Part shown: positions 27,635-36,358 of the stretch, piece after piece | Numbering within the stretch: position 1 is the stretch's first letter | Layout: every line of letters begins with the position of its first letter | Source: an uncultured Metabacillus sp. | Lineage (GTDB): Bacteria; Bacillota; Bacilli; Bacillales; Bacillaceae | DNA: 64,000 nt | Reading direction: 5' to 3' | NCBI RefSeq assembly: GCF_947503125.1 | Contig: NZ_CANNCR010000001.1 | Coordinates: 248,001-312,000, forward strand | Notes under the pieces: generated by a model | Databases searched by the model: none | Told to the model about the DNA's origin: nothing | What the model saw: the letters and a program-made list of their open reading frames with translations, nothing else | Position numbers and translations under genes: made by a program

Positions 27635-28309
27635 TTGCTTCATAAACATTATCTTTTGTTGTTTGTTGTCGCTCTAATTCTGTTTTCTCCGCAAGCGGCA
27701 ATTGTCCTTGCGGAGGAAACCGGAAATGAGAGTGTATATGAAACGATAGAACAAGAGCAGTCAAAGGATGCGGAAGCTGCTCCAATTGATCAAATTCAAA
27801 GTAAGGAGCCTGCTGCTCAAGACAATGCCGTTTCCGTTTCAGCATTTGATTTTATAAAAATGCTTATGGCTTTAGCTTTTGTTCTTTTATTAATTTATTT
27901 TTTATTAAAGTTTGTTACAAAGCGAAACAATTTTTTTCAACAAGGTCAAATAATTGTGAACCTTGGAGGAACTAGTTTAGGACAAAATAAATCCATTCAG
28001 ATGATAAAGGTTGGAAAGCGTTTATTAGTGGTTGGTGTCGGTGAATCCATATCATTACTCAAAGAAATTGATGATGAAGAAGAGAGGATCGAATTAGTAG
28101 AAGAATTTGAACGTAAGAAGCAGCAAATGGTCGAACCAAAGGATTTTATTCAAAAGCTGATTCTAAAACAGAATAGAAAACTGAATAAGACAACCAATCA
28201 AAAAGCAGCTTTTTCGTCATCGTTTAAAGACCAACTGGAAAAAGTGAAAAAAGAACGGACAAAACAGCTTGAGGATGTTAAAAGAAAGGGAATAAACAAG
28301 CATGAATGA
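27635..28309 (+). CDS. fliZ: Flagellar biosynthesis protein FliZ (FliO family)
   Basis: Bacillus equivalent of FliO, which helps assemble the FliP export-gate ring. An N-terminal signal-like hydrophobic stretch (LLLFVVALILFSPQAAIVLA) ends before residue 30, followed by an acidic extracytoplasmic linker. A transmembrane helix lies at about residues 69-88 (FIKMLMALAFVLLLIYFLL). The cytoplasmic part has IVNLGGTSLGQNKSIQMIKV and RLLVVGVGESISLL, the FliO core, then a basic tail. It has 224 residues and starts at TTG 27635 after GGTGGAG. Its stop overlaps the fliP start by 8 bases. Confidence 0.94.
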   Translation: MLHKHYLLLFVVALILFSPQAAIVLAEETGNESVYETIEQEQSKDAEAAPIDQIQSKEPAAQDNAVSVSAFDFIKMLMALAFVLLLIYFLLKFVTKRNNFFQQGQIIVNLGGTSLGQNKSIQMIKVGKRLLVVGVGESISLLKEIDDEEERIELVEEFERKKQQMVEPKDFIQKLILKQNRKLNKTTNQKAAFSSSFKDQLEKVKKERTKQLEDVKRKGINKHE

Positions 28310-28967
28310 ATTTATGGAGTTTTTTAATAATAGTGATGCGGAAAGTGTTAGTACGTCTGTAAAGCTATTATTGTTATTAACGGTCTTGTCGATTTCCCCG
28401 AGTATTTTAATTCTGATGACCTGTTTTACACGGATTATTATTGTTCTTTCTTTTGTAAGAACTTCACTTGCTACACAGCAAATGCCTCCAAATCAAATCT
28501 TGATCGGCATTGCCTTATTTTTGACTTTTTTTATTATGGCACCTACCTTTTCAGAGGTGAATGAACAAGCATTGACACCATTATTTAATGAAGAGATTCA
28601 ATTGGAAGAAGCATATGAGCGCGCTACGGTTCCATTTAAGGAATTTATGAGCAAACATACGAGACAGAAGGATCTAGCCCTTTTTTTAAATTATGCAGGT
28701 GTTGAAAAACCAGAATCAATCGAAGATATACCATTGACAGCTCTAGTTCCGGCATTTGCCATTAGTGAAATTAAAACGGCGTTTCAAATTGGATTTATGA
28801 TTTTTATTCCGTTTCTAGTCATTGATATGGTCGTGGCAAGTGTCCTCATGTCGATGGGGATGATGATGCTGCCGCCGGTTATGATTTCTCTGCCTTTCAA
28901 AATTCTGTTATTCGTGTTAGTTGATGGTTGGTATTTAATTATTAAATCCTTGTTGCAAAGCTTTTAG
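28302..28967 (+). CDS. fliP: Flagellar export gate protein FliP
   Basis: Core of the type III export gate (FliP5-FliQ4-FliR1). Hydrophobic helices lie near residues 21-47, 60-76 and 155-210. Signature stretches are LTCFTRIIIVLSFVRTSL, MPPNQILIGIALFLTFFIM and VPAFAISEIKTAFQIGFMIF. At 221 residues it lacks an obvious N-terminal cleaved signal peptide. The ATG at 28302 overlaps the end of fliZ. The order fliZ-fliP-fliQ-fliR-flhB-flhA is the canonical gate block. Confidence 0.97.
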   Translation: MNEFMEFFNNSDAESVSTSVKLLLLLTVLSISPSILILMTCFTRIIIVLSFVRTSLATQQMPPNQILIGIALFLTFFIMAPTFSEVNEQALTPLFNEEIQLEEAYERATVPFKEFMSKHTRQKDLALFLNYAGVEKPESIEDIPLTALVPAFAISEIKTAFQIGFMIFIPFLVIDMVVASVLMSMGMMMLPPVMISLPFKILLFVLVDGWYLIIKSLLQSF

Positions 28968-28982
28968 AATGGGTGAGAATGA

Positions 28983-29252
28983 ATGAGTTCAGAGTTTGTC
29001 ATTTCATTAGCAGAAAAAGCAGTATATATTACGTTAATTATTAGTGGACCGTTACTATTATTAGCGCTTGTGATTGGACTAGTCGTAAGTATTTTTCAGG
29101 CAACTACTCAAATTCAGGAGCAAACACTTGTGTTTATTCCGAAAATCGTTGCTGTGTTAGTTGGACTTATTTTTTTCGGACCATGGATGCTCTCAACATT
29201 GGTCTCTTATGCGCAAGATATTTTTGGGAATTTAAATAGGTTTGTGGGGTAA
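28983..29252 (+). CDS. fliQ: Flagellar export gate protein FliQ
   Basis: Small gate subunit of 89 residues with two hydrophobic helices: about residues 13-36 (AVYITLIISGPLLLLALVIGLVVS) and 51-72 (IPKIVAVLVGLIFFGPWMLS). Between them lies IFQATTQIQEQTLVFIPK, the strongly conserved FliQ/SpaQ loop. GGGTGAG precedes ATG 28983, and fliR begins 3 bases after the stop. Confidence 0.97.
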   Translation: MSSEFVISLAEKAVYITLIISGPLLLLALVIGLVVSIFQATTQIQEQTLVFIPKIVAVLVGLIFFGPWMLSTLVSYAQDIFGNLNRFVG

Positions 29253-29255
29253 AGG

Positions 29256-30047
29256 ATGATCACAATAATTGAAAACTATCCTGGATTTCTATTAGTTTTT
29301 ATGAGAATAACTGCTTTTTTTATAACCTTGCCATTATTTTCTTATCGAAACATCCCTACGGTGCATAAGATTGGATTTTCTTTCTTTTTAGCATGGATCA
29401 TGTTTTTTGCTATGGATTTTCCAACGATTGATATAGATGGTCAGTATTTTATGCTTATTATAAAGGAAGCACTCCTCGGCTTAATGATAGGTTTTACTGC
29501 TTACTTTCTCCTATCAGCAGTCCAAATCGCCGGTAGCTTTATAGATTTTCAAATGGGGTTTATCATTGCAAACGTCATCGATCCGCAAACTGGTGTACAA
29601 AGTCCATTAATTGGTCAATTTTTATATACGCTTGCTCTTTTATTGATGATCAGCATTAACGCACATCATCTTTTATTAGACGGAGTTTTTTATAGCTATC
29701 AATTCGTTCCGATCGATCAATTATCATTGCCTTTGGGACAGGAAAATGTGATCGAATTCGTTGCTCGAGCGTTTCATTCGATGTTTATGATTGCTTTCCA
29801 AATGTCAATACCAGTAGTCGGTTCATTATTTTTAGTCGATCTTGCATTGGGTATCGTGGCCAGAACCGTTCCCCAGTTAAATATTTTTGTTGTAGGTCTT
29901 CCTTTGAAGATTGGAGTAAGCTTTATCATGCTTATTTTGGTTATGGGTGCATTATTTGTATTCATGCAGCAGCTATTTGAGACGATGGCATTAACAATGC
30001 GCGGTCTTATGGAAATGCTTGGAGGAGTAGGCAATGAAACGTCTTAA
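29256..30047 (+). CDS. fliR: Flagellar export gate protein FliR
   Basis: Gate subunit of 263 residues with about six hydrophobic helices. Conserved pieces are GFLLVFMRITAFFITLPLF near the start, IKEALLGLMIGFTAYFLL and FQMGFIIANVIDPQTGVQSP in the middle, and NIFVVGLPLKIGVSFIML towards the end. It starts at ATG 29256 after GGGGTAAAGG and overlaps the flhB start by 14 bases, an arrangement that suggests translational coupling between gate and switch. Confidence 0.97.
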   Translation: MITIIENYPGFLLVFMRITAFFITLPLFSYRNIPTVHKIGFSFFLAWIMFFAMDFPTIDIDGQYFMLIIKEALLGLMIGFTAYFLLSAVQIAGSFIDFQMGFIIANVIDPQTGVQSPLIGQFLYTLALLLMISINAHHLLLDGVFYSYQFVPIDQLSLPLGQENVIEFVARAFHSMFMIAFQMSIPVVGSLFLVDLALGIVARTVPQLNIFVVGLPLKIGVSFIMLILVMGALFVFMQQLFETMALTMRGLMEMLGGVGNETS

Positions 30048-31122
30048 ACTAAATTTGCAGTTTTTTGCAGGAGAAAAAACAGAAAAAGCTACGCCGCGCA
30101 AAAAACAGGATGCACGTAAAAAAGGGCAAGTTGCCAAAAGTGCGGATTTTAATACCGCTCTATCCCTATTAGCTGTATTTTTATCGTTTTTATTCATCGG
30201 TGCTTTTATGAGAGATCGCATTTTACTCATGATGAAGGGGACCTTCCAGGACTATCTACTTTTAGAACTTACGGATCAAAATGTACATGATTTTTTATTA
30301 ACGATGTCCTATCAAGCTGTCATAATTCTTGCTCCAATTATGGCTATTGCATTAGTAGCTGGTATTCTTGGAAATTATCTTCAAGTTGGATTTTTGTTTT
30401 CAACCGAAGTGCTTCAAATGAAGTTAAATAAATTGGATCCTATCGAAGGTTTTAAAAGGATCTATTCAATTCGTGCAATTGTTGAACTATGTAAGTCATT
30501 ATTAAAAATTTCTTTTGTAGGTTTTGTCACCTTTGCAGTTATTTGGTTTGATATGGATAATATTCTGCGCTTATCGCAATTGGCAATTGAACAATCTTTT
30601 CTGTTTATCTCAACATTAACCGTCAAAATGGGATTGTTTGCATCAGCAGCACTATTGTTTTTATCATTTTTAGATTATCTCTATCAACGTTATGATCATG
30701 AAAAAAATCTCCGAATGTCAAAGCAGGACATTAAGGATGAATATAAAAAATCTGAAGGTGACCCATTAATAAAATCGAAAATTAAGCAAAGGCAGCGTGA
30801 AATGGCAATGAGAAGGATGATGCAGGATGTCCCAACTGCAGATGTTGTCATTACCAACCCAACACACTATGCCATTGCATTAAAATATGATGAATCAAAA
30901 ATGGATGCTCCTTTCGTTGTAGCGATGGGGGTTGATCTTATTGCCCAAAAAATAAAAGAAATTGCTCAGTCCAATGATATTATGCTCGTTGAAAATAGAC
31001 CTCTTGCTAGAGCTTTATATGAACAAGTTGAAATTGGACAAGCGATACCTGAGGAGTTTTTCCAGGCAGTTGCAGAAATAATTGCCTATGTCTATCAAGC
31101 AAAAGCAATCGAAAGAAATTAG
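30034..31122 (+). CDS. flhB: Flagellar export switch protein FlhB
   Basis: Controls substrate specificity of export. The N-terminal segment has GEKTEKATPRKKQDARKKGQ, the classic FlhB start. Four transmembrane helices follow, at about residues 40-60, 90-115, 145-165 and 190-210. The C-terminal cytoplasmic domain contains the autocleavage site N275-P276-T277-H278, in VVITNPTHYAIALKY, cut between Asn and Pro. At 362 residues it is full length. The 76 bases that follow, before flhA, hold only short GATA-type repeats. Confidence 0.98.
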   Translation: MKRLKLNLQFFAGEKTEKATPRKKQDARKKGQVAKSADFNTALSLLAVFLSFLFIGAFMRDRILLMMKGTFQDYLLLELTDQNVHDFLLTMSYQAVIILAPIMAIALVAGILGNYLQVGFLFSTEVLQMKLNKLDPIEGFKRIYSIRAIVELCKSLLKISFVGFVTFAVIWFDMDNILRLSQLAIEQSFLFISTLTVKMGLFASAALLFLSFLDYLYQRYDHEKNLRMSKQDIKDEYKKSEGDPLIKSKIKQRQREMAMRRMMQDVPTADVVITNPTHYAIALKYDESKMDAPFVVAMGVDLIAQKIKEIAQSNDIMLVENRPLARALYEQVEIGQAIPEEFFQAVAEIIAYVYQAKAIERN

Positions 31123-31198
31123 TATTATTAAATGATAGATAGACATTCGATGCATAAAAGATAGATGAAAGATTGATTGATTTAAGGAGAGAAGATAC

Positions 31199-33235
31199 AT
31201 GTCTGCAAGGGACTTATCTGTATTACTTAGTGTTATTTTAATCGTTGCCATGCTGATCATTCCGTTTCCGGGGTGGTTATTAAGCTTCTTAATTATCATT
31301 AATATTTCTCTTGCATTGTTAGTGATCCTTACATCAATGAATATGAATGAACCGTTGCAATTTTCGATTTTTCCATCGCTGATTTTACTCTTGACACTGT
31401 TCCGTCTAGGGTTGAATGTTTCAACAACTAGAGCAATATTATCGGAAGGTGATGCAGGAAAGGTTGTTGAAACATTTGGAACCTTTGTAACTGGAGGAAA
31501 TGTACTAGTTGGTTTTGTCGTGTTTATCATTCTGATTATTATTCAGTTTATTGTTATTACAAAAGGCTCAGAGCGTGTCTCTGAAGTGGCTGCCCGGTTT
31601 ACATTAGATGCTATGCCCGGAAAGCAAATGAGTATCGATGCAGATTTAAATGCTGGAATGATAACTGAGCAACAAGCAAGAGAGCGAAGAGAAAAAGTTG
31701 CAAAAGAAGCAGATTTTTATGGAGCAATGGATGGTGCCAGTAAGTTTGTAAAAGGTGATGCTATTGCTGGAATTATTATGGTGTTAATTAATATGCTGTT
31801 TGGCATTATTATTGGCATGATGCAAAATGGCATGGGAATTAGTGAAGCAGCAGCCCATTATACGATGCTGACAGTTGGCGATGGGATTGTGAGCCAAATT
31901 CCTGCTCTCTTAATTTCTACAGCAACGGGAATTGTTGTGACACGAGCAGCATCTGAAGGGAATTTAGGAACGGATATAACAGCACAATTATTTGCATTTC
32001 CAAAAATGCTTTATGTTGCTGCAGGTACCATTTTATTATTGGGCCTTTTTACACCGATTGGGATATTTCTTACATTGCCTATAGCAGGTCTTCTCGCATT
32101 TGGAGGATATATGATTTCAAAATCGAAGATAGAACAGGTGCCAGATGAAGAAGTGCTGGAACAGGAACATGAGTTGGATGAAATGAAGAGCCCGGAAAGT
32201 GTTGTCAATTTATTAACAATCGATCCGATTGAATTTGAGTTCGGTTATGGATTAATCCCTCTTGCAGACGCGAATCAAGGGGGGGATCTGCTAGATCGGA
32301 TCGTAATGATAAGACGGCAATTAGCCATCGAATTAGGAATTGTTATACCAGTTGTCCGTATCCGTGATAACATTCGGCTGCAGCCTAATGAATACCGATT
32401 AAAAATCAAAGGCAACGAAGCGGCAAGAGGAGAAATTCTTCTCGATCATTATTTAGCAATGGCACCTGGAATTGAGGATGGAACCATTGAAGGGATCGAT
32501 ACGATCGAGCCATCATTCGGACTGCCTGCAAAATGGATTGCAGAAGAAGTAAGGGATTCAGCAGAAATGTATGGATTTACAGTTGTTGACCCGCCTTCTG
32601 TTGTCTCAACACATATAACAGAAGTGATAAAACAACATGCTTATGAGCTTTTGGGCAGACAGGAGACAAAACAATTAGTGGATCATCTTAAGGAGAATTA
32701 TCCTATTTTAGTAGAGGAGGTCACACCAACACCACTTGGGATTGGCGACATTCAAAAGGTGCTTGCTAAGCTTTTGAAAGAAAAGGTCTCGATTCGAAAT
32801 CTCCCAATTATTTTTGAAACATTGGCTGATTTTGGCAAAATGACTTCTGATTCAGAGTTGCTTGGTGAATATGTAAGACAAGCATTAGCTAAACAAATAA
32901 CAGCTCAATATGTTGATCAAGATCAAATGCTAAAGGTTGTCACATTATCAGGAAGAATTGAGAAAATGATTGCTGATGGTGTACAACAAACAGAACATGG
33001 CAATTACTTATCATTAAGCCCTGATGTCTCGCAAGCGATTATTGAAGGAATCGCCAAAGAGGTTGAAAAACTTTCACTGCAGCAGCAAACACCTATTGTC
33101 CTATGTTCCCCTGCAGTAAGGATGTATGTAAGACAGCTTACAGACCGCTATTTTTCACAAGTGCCAATTTTATCTTATAACGAATTGGAATCAAATGTAG
33201 AAGTTCAAAGTGTTGGGGTGGTGAATATTGAATGA
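31199..33235 (+). CDS. flhA: Flagellar export protein FlhA
   Basis: Largest export-gate component, forming a nonameric ring that docks substrate-chaperone complexes and uses the proton gradient. The N-terminal half has about eight membrane helices (from VLLSVILIVAMLIIPFPGWLL). The conserved cytoplasmic loop has AARFTLDAMPGKQMSIDADL and GAMDGASKFVKGDAIAG. The C-terminal domain (about residues 330-678) includes GYGLIPLADANQGGDLLDRI and the PTPLGIGDIQKVL segment. At 678 residues it is full length. AAGGAGAG precedes ATG 31199. The stop overlaps the flhF start by 4 bases. Confidence 0.98.
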   Translation: MSARDLSVLLSVILIVAMLIIPFPGWLLSFLIIINISLALLVILTSMNMNEPLQFSIFPSLILLLTLFRLGLNVSTTRAILSEGDAGKVVETFGTFVTGGNVLVGFVVFIILIIIQFIVITKGSERVSEVAARFTLDAMPGKQMSIDADLNAGMITEQQARERREKVAKEADFYGAMDGASKFVKGDAIAGIIMVLINMLFGIIIGMMQNGMGISEAAAHYTMLTVGDGIVSQIPALLISTATGIVVTRAASEGNLGTDITAQLFAFPKMLYVAAGTILLLGLFTPIGIFLTLPIAGLLAFGGYMISKSKIEQVPDEEVLEQEHELDEMKSPESVVNLLTIDPIEFEFGYGLIPLADANQGGDLLDRIVMIRRQLAIELGIVIPVVRIRDNIRLQPNEYRLKIKGNEAARGEILLDHYLAMAPGIEDGTIEGIDTIEPSFGLPAKWIAEEVRDSAEMYGFTVVDPPSVVSTHITEVIKQHAYELLGRQETKQLVDHLKENYPILVEEVTPTPLGIGDIQKVLAKLLKEKVSIRNLPIIFETLADFGKMTSDSELLGEYVRQALAKQITAQYVDQDQMLKVVTLSGRIEKMIADGVQQTEHGNYLSLSPDVSQAIIEGIAKEVEKLSLQQQTPIVLCSPAVRMYVRQLTDRYFSQVPILSYNELESNVEVQSVGVVNIE

Positions 33236-34371
33236 AGGTAAAGAAATATGTTGCTTCATCAATGCAGGAAGCAATGAATCAGATTCGTTCTGAAATGGGC
33301 AATGACGCTGTTATTTTAAATTCAAAAGTAACGCAATCAGGCGGGTTTTTAGGGCTTTTTTCAAAAAAAAACATTGAAGTTATAGCGGCTATTGACCCTG
33401 AAATATCACAACAACTTGTAGGAAAGACGAAGCATGTTCGTAACGCTGCTGCTTTTGAAACGCCAAAGAGGGAGGCTGCGACTGATAATGAACCGCTTGT
33501 GAAAGAACAAAATCAGCAGTTATTGGATGAAATCCAACAGTTAAAGGGGTTAATTCAGTCCTTTTCTACTGATAAAAAAAGTGAATTTTATCCTGAACCG
33601 CTCAGAATGATACTAAAAGAAATGACAAAACAAGAGGTTCACGCTTCTTTACGAGGGAGGGTGATATCAAAGCTAATAGAGTATTGGCATAGTGAAAATG
33701 GAGATGTAACTTTTGAACAGCTTAGAGAAAAAGAAGCAGAACTCTTCAAAAATGAACTTGAGGGAATAGAGTTTGGCGGCATCTCTTTTCAAAAGAAATA
33801 TATAAATGTAATCGGTCCAACGGGTGTTGGGAAAACAACAACCTTAGCAAAATTAGCTGCAGAATGTGTATTGGAGAAGAAAAAAAGTGTAGCTTTTATC
33901 ACAACAGACACATACCGTATTGCAGCAATAGATCAGTTAAAGACTTATGCAAATATTTTAAAAGTACCGATTGAGGTTTGCTATAACATAGATGATTTTA
34001 TTGCTGCGAAAAAAAAGCTTGATCAGTATGATTTTATTTTTATTGATACTGCTGGTCGAAACTTTTTAGAGTCCCAATATGTTAAGGATCTCCAGAAAAT
34101 CATAGATTTTAATCATGAAATTGAAACATTTCTCGTTTTAGCTGCTACTGCAAAACCAGTAGATATGCTCGCTGTTTATGAGCAATTCTCAGTAATTCCA
34201 ATAGATAAGCTTATCTTTACAAAGTTGGATGAAACATCAACAAGAGGCCCTTTGCTTGATGTGATCATGAAAACAAATTTGGGAATAGCCTATACTACAC
34301 ATGGTCAAAATGTGCCCGATGATATCGAAGAAGCAACAAGAGAACGGATAGTCGAACAGATATTGAGGTAA
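33232..34371 (+). CDS. flhF: Flagellar placement GTPase FlhF
   Basis: SRP-type GTPase that guides where flagella are built. Residues 1-70 (MKVKKYVASSMQEAMNQIRSE) form the B domain; a Gln/Glu-rich linker follows; the NG domains begin near residue 110. G1 is [17 protein letters not shown], then TTDTYRIAAIDQLKTYA, FIDTAGRNF (G3) and FTKLDETSTRGPLLD (G4 region). It has 379 residues. ATG 33232 overlaps the flhA stop codon (ATGA). flhG, its activator ATPase, starts 6 bases after the stop. Confidence 0.97.
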   Translation: MKVKKYVASSMQEAMNQIRSEMGNDAVILNSKVTQSGGFLGLFSKKNIEVIAAIDPEISQQLVGKTKHVRNAAAFETPKREAATDNEPLVKEQNQQLLDEIQQLKGLIQSFSTDKKSEFYPEPLRMILKEMTKQEVHASLRGRVISKLIEYWHSENGDVTFEQLREKEAELFKNELEGIEFGGISFQKKYINVIGPTGVGKTTTLAKLAAECVLEKKKSVAFITTDTYRIAAIDQLKTYANILKVPIEVCYNIDDFIAAKKKLDQYDFIFIDTAGRNFLESQYVKDLQKIIDFNHEIETFLVLAATAKPVDMLAVYEQFSVIPIDKLIFTKLDETSTRGPLLDVIMKTNLGIAYTTHGQNVPDDIEEATRERIVEQILR

Positions 34372-34377
34372 AGGAAT

Positions 34378-35244
34378 ATGGGAAACGATCAAGCTGATAA
34401 ATTAAGAGAGCGCCTGAACGCTTTTCATACAAAATCGAAATCAATAGCAGTAATGAGCGGGAAAGGAGGAGTCGGAAAGTCTAACTTTTCCTTGAATTTT
34501 TCCTTAGCTTTACAAAATGTACATAAAAAAGTTTTATTGTGTGATTTAGATATCGGTATGGGGAATATCGAAATTCTTATGGGGGAAAGCTCAACATTCA
34601 CAATCGTTGATTTTTTTGAAAAGAATCTTTCTTTAAAAGAAACCATCTCAACATCGGTAATTGGGTTGGATTATCTTTCTGGGGGAACCGGATTAGGGAC
34701 CATATTTCGAATGAATGACAGGAAATTTCAGCGATTTTTAAGAGAATTAGAGCAAATAATGAAAGAATATGATTTTATTATTTTTGATATGGGTGCTGGA
34801 ATCTCTGAAGACAGCTTACTTTTTTTACTTTCAGTAGATGAAATAATTGTGATAACCACCCCGGAACCTACCGCACTGACAGATGCATATGCAGCAATAA
34901 AACATGTTTGTATCAATCATGATTCAACTGCCTTTTCAATTGTTGTTAATCGTGCTCTAAATCACAGTACAGGGGCTGCTGCATTTAGTAGACTTCAACA
35001 AACAATGTCACAGTTTCTTAAGCGTGAGGCTTCATTATTAGGAATCATTCCAGATGATTCTGCAATCCTGAAAGCCGTAATTGCTCAAAAACCTTTTATT
35101 GTCTATCAGCCAAGCTCACAAGCTAGTAAGGTGATTAGTAAAATGTCAAAGGAATATTTAAAGAATCAAACGTTCATTTTTACGGAAGCTGAACAAGCAC
35201 CTTTTATTTCAAAGCTTAAAAGTTTCTTCGTGAGAGGGAGGTAA
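34378..35244 (+). CDS. flhG: Flagellar number regulator FlhG (YlxH), MinD-like ATPase
   Basis: ParA/MinD-type ATPase that stimulates FlhF GTPase activity and sets flagellar number and pattern. It begins with DQADKLRERLNAFHTKSKSI, matching the Gln-containing N-terminal activator helix of FlhG. The deviant Walker A is MSGKGGVGKSNFSLNFS, followed by LLCDLDIGMGNIEILMG and the Walker B-like FIIFDMGAGISEDS. The C-terminal end (SKLKSFFVRGR) is amphipathic, as in membrane-targeting MinD-like proteins. It has 288 residues. GGTAAAGG precedes ATG 34378. Confidence 0.96.
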   Translation: MGNDQADKLRERLNAFHTKSKSIAVMSGKGGVGKSNFSLNFSLALQNVHKKVLLCDLDIGMGNIEILMGESSTFTIVDFFEKNLSLKETISTSVIGLDYLSGGTGLGTIFRMNDRKFQRFLRELEQIMKEYDFIIFDMGAGISEDSLLFLLSVDEIIVITTPEPTALTDAYAAIKHVCINHDSTAFSIVVNRALNHSTGAAAFSRLQQTMSQFLKREASLLGIIPDDSAILKAVIAQKPFIVYQPSSQASKVISKMSKEYLKNQTFIFTEAEQAPFISKLKSFFVRGR

Positions 35245-35249
35245 AGGGA

Positions 35250-36344
35250 GTGGGGAAAATTCGCGTCCTTGTCGTAGATGATTCAGCCTTCATGAGAAAA
35301 TTAATTCCTGATTTACTTTCCGAAGAAGAAAAGATTGAAGTGATAGGAACTGCGAGAAATGGTCAAGATGCAGTAAAGAAAGTTGAATTATTAAATCCTG
35401 ATGTTATTACGATGGATGTTGAAATGCCCATAATGAATGGACTTGAGGCATTAAAGAAGATCATGAAACAATTTCCGAAGCCTGTTATTATGTTGTCCAG
35501 CACCACAAAAGAAGGTGCCCAAAATGCGATTTTATCATTGCAAGATGGAGCATTTGATTTTATCGCAAAGCCTTCTGGAGCCATTTCATTAGATTTATAT
35601 AAAGTGAAGGAAGAGCTAATCAAAAAAGTGCTGCTTGCTAAGTCTGCTAACATTGGGAAATTACAAAGGAATCCAAATATAAAAAATAGTATCAACAAGG
35701 AAAAAAGATATAGTAAAATAGACTCGCATTTTAATAATCGACAACTTTACATTCCGAAATCGAATTCCTTGAAATCAATTGTTTGTATAGGAACCTCTAC
35801 AGGGGGACCAAGAGCCTTGCAGCAAGTTTTGCCAAAATTACCAGCTGACATTGATGTGCCGATTTTTATTGTCCAGCATATGCCGTCTGGTTTTACGGAA
35901 TCACTTGCAAACCGGCTTAACTCGATTTCGAGGATTATAGTAAAAGAAGCCAGGCATGGTGAAGAGGTAAAAAAAGGAGTAGCTTATATCGCCCCAGGAG
36001 GTTCTCATCTTAAGGTCCAAAAATCCGGCAATTCTTTAAAGGTGATTCTGGATAAAACGGATCCACGGAACGGTCATCGGCCTTCTGTTGATGAGTTATT
36101 TGAAGCATTAAGTGAACTACCTGATTATCGGAAAATTGCCGTTATTCTCACTGGCATGGGCTCTGATGGGACGGAAGGACTAAAAAAGCTTAAATTATCA
36201 GGTGCTGTAAATGCCATTACAGAATCAGAACAATCTTCCATCGTTTTTGGGATGCCTAAATCAGCGCAAAAAACGAACTTAGTTGATAAAGTAGAACATT
36301 TAGATAATATCGCAGCTTCTATCATGGAGTTTATTCGAAAATAA
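35250..36344 (+). CDS. cheB: Chemotaxis response regulator methylesterase CheB
   Basis: Removes methyl groups from (and deamidates) chemoreceptors when phosphorylated by CheA. The receiver domain spans residues 1-120 with phospho-acceptor Asp in DVITMDVEMPIMNG. A basic linker (about 125-165) leads to the methylesterase domain. The catalytic triad is visible: Ser in CIGTSTGGPRALQQ, His in FIVQHMPSGFTESL and Asp in LTGMGSDGTEGLKK. It has 364 residues. The start is GTG 35250 after GAGGTAAAGG. cheA follows 14 bases downstream. Confidence 0.97.
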   Translation: MGKIRVLVVDDSAFMRKLIPDLLSEEEKIEVIGTARNGQDAVKKVELLNPDVITMDVEMPIMNGLEALKKIMKQFPKPVIMLSSTTKEGAQNAILSLQDGAFDFIAKPSGAISLDLYKVKEELIKKVLLAKSANIGKLQRNPNIKNSINKEKRYSKIDSHFNNRQLYIPKSNSLKSIVCIGTSTGGPRALQQVLPKLPADIDVPIFIVQHMPSGFTESLANRLNSISRIIVKEARHGEEVKKGVAYIAPGGSHLKVQKSGNSLKVILDKTDPRNGHRPSVDELFEALSELPDYRKIAVILTGMGSDGTEGLKKLKLSGAVNAITESEQSSIVFGMPKSAQKTNLVDKVEHLDNIAASIMEFIRK

Positions 36345-36358
36345 GAGGTGTTGTCCGA